Shown here: positions 63,815 through 64,000 of the stretch, piece by piece
How positions within the stretch are numbered: position 1 is the first letter of the stretch
How the letters are laid out: every line of letters begins with the position of its first letter
Source of the DNA: Salipaludibacillus daqingensis
Lineage (GTDB): Bacteria; Bacillota; Bacilli; Bacillales; Salisediminibacteriaceae
Direction: 5' to 3'
Assembly (NCBI RefSeq): GCF_029891575.1
Contig: NZ_JARZHF010000007.1
Coordinates: 248,001-312,000 of the forward strand
Length of the DNA stretch: 64,000 bases
Program-made: the position numbers and the translations under genes
Notes under the pieces: model-generated
What the model saw: only the letters and a program-made list of their open reading frames with translations
The model's database searches: none
What the model was told of the DNA's origin: nothing

Positions 63815-64000
63815 ATGAAAAAATTAATTAGTGGAATAACAATAGCATCGGTAGCTTTCCTATCAGCATGTGGCCAAGGGGACGAAGAATCATCTGCAAC
63901 TAACTCTAACAATAACGAAGGAACGGTAGATTCTTCCGGCGATTCAGATAATAGCGAAGTGAATATTGGTTATTTTCCTAACCTCGATCACGCTGCTGCC
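63815..64000 (+). CDS. ABC transporter substrate-binding lipoprotein, 5' part (3' end outside window)
   Basis: The first 62 residues: a signal peptide with lipobox LSAC (Cys ~19), then a Ser/Asn/Asp-rich linker of about 25 residues, then VNIGYFPNLDHAAA, the start of an SsuA/TauA/NrtA-type binding protein. GAGGAGG precedes the ATG. It is the binding protein for the importer encoded just upstream. Ligand (sulfonate, taurine, nitrate, thiamine precursor) cannot be told from this part. Confidence 0.9.
   Translation, partial: MKKLISGITIASVAFLSACGQGDEESSATNSNNNEGTVDSSGDSDNSEVNIGYFPNLDHAAA

Noticed and set aside
1-64000. CRISPR arrays, tRNA or rRNA genes, toxin-antitoxin pairs or defence islands
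   Set aside because: No regularly spaced repeats, cloverleaf-type sequences or recognisable defence nucleases other than TnpB were seen by eye on either strand.

Overview
The window is low-GC DNA from an endospore-forming Gram-positive bacterium of the Bacillaceae type, probably salt-tolerant. The signs are Bacillus-like Shine-Dalgarno sites and T-rich hairpin terminators, a GerA-type germination receptor, a probable SspL spore protein, a T-box leader, a fused DynA-type dynamin, and a complete ectABC ectoine operon. The species cannot be named from sequence alone.

Layout. 1-5 kb: the 3' part of carB, then argF, argG and argH (carbamoyl phosphate to arginine). 5-9 kb: a small Cys-rich protein, ilvE, small membrane proteins, a gene broken by an in-frame TGA, and a DeoR-type regulator. 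9-12.4 kb: a compact run of DUF6884 protein, inosine/uracil-type DNA glycosylase, 5'-3' exonuclease, zinc-ribbon peptide and a cytoplasmic BtuF-like protein. 12.4-16 kb: a DCC thioredoxin-like protein, a TnpB-only IS200/IS605-type element, a FlaR-like P-loop kinase and an orphan tyrosine recombinase. 16-22.6 kb (mostly minus strand): an AbrB-type membrane protein, ectC, ectB, ectA, typA and an orphan HD-GYP-leader-domain protein.

22.8-28.6 kb: proBA behind a proline T-box, a membrane protein, and the UPF0210/ACT pair behind a glycine riboswitch. 28.6-36.4 kb: serine hydrolase, acyltransferase, EamA transporter, an overlapping amt-nucleotidyltransferase-DEDDh exonuclease operon, and a glycerol-1-phosphate dehydrogenase/HAD phosphatase pair. 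37-49.4 kb: a germination operon in the order gerAB-gerAA-gerAC, ilvA, cvfB, topB, a metallophosphoesterase, MOSC, an aspartyl-protease-like protein, DUF2187 and a flavodoxin-like protein. 49.4-64 kb: two divergent paralogous permeases with a ParB-like protein and an SDR, pgmB-like HAD, fabF, dynA, sspL, a methyltransferase, and the start of an SsuBCA/TauABC-like ABC importer cut by the window end.

Themes: amino-acid supply and osmoprotection (arginine, branched-chain, proline, ectoine) with RNA-based control; spore biology; and several small operons of unknown purpose. The best leads are the ammonium transporter/nucleotidyltransferase/exonuclease operon, the glycine riboswitch ahead of UPF0237/UPF0210, a roughly 95-bp repeat found directly after two different terminators, and the DUF6884/glycosylase/exonuclease cluster. 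No tRNA, rRNA or CRISPR array was seen.
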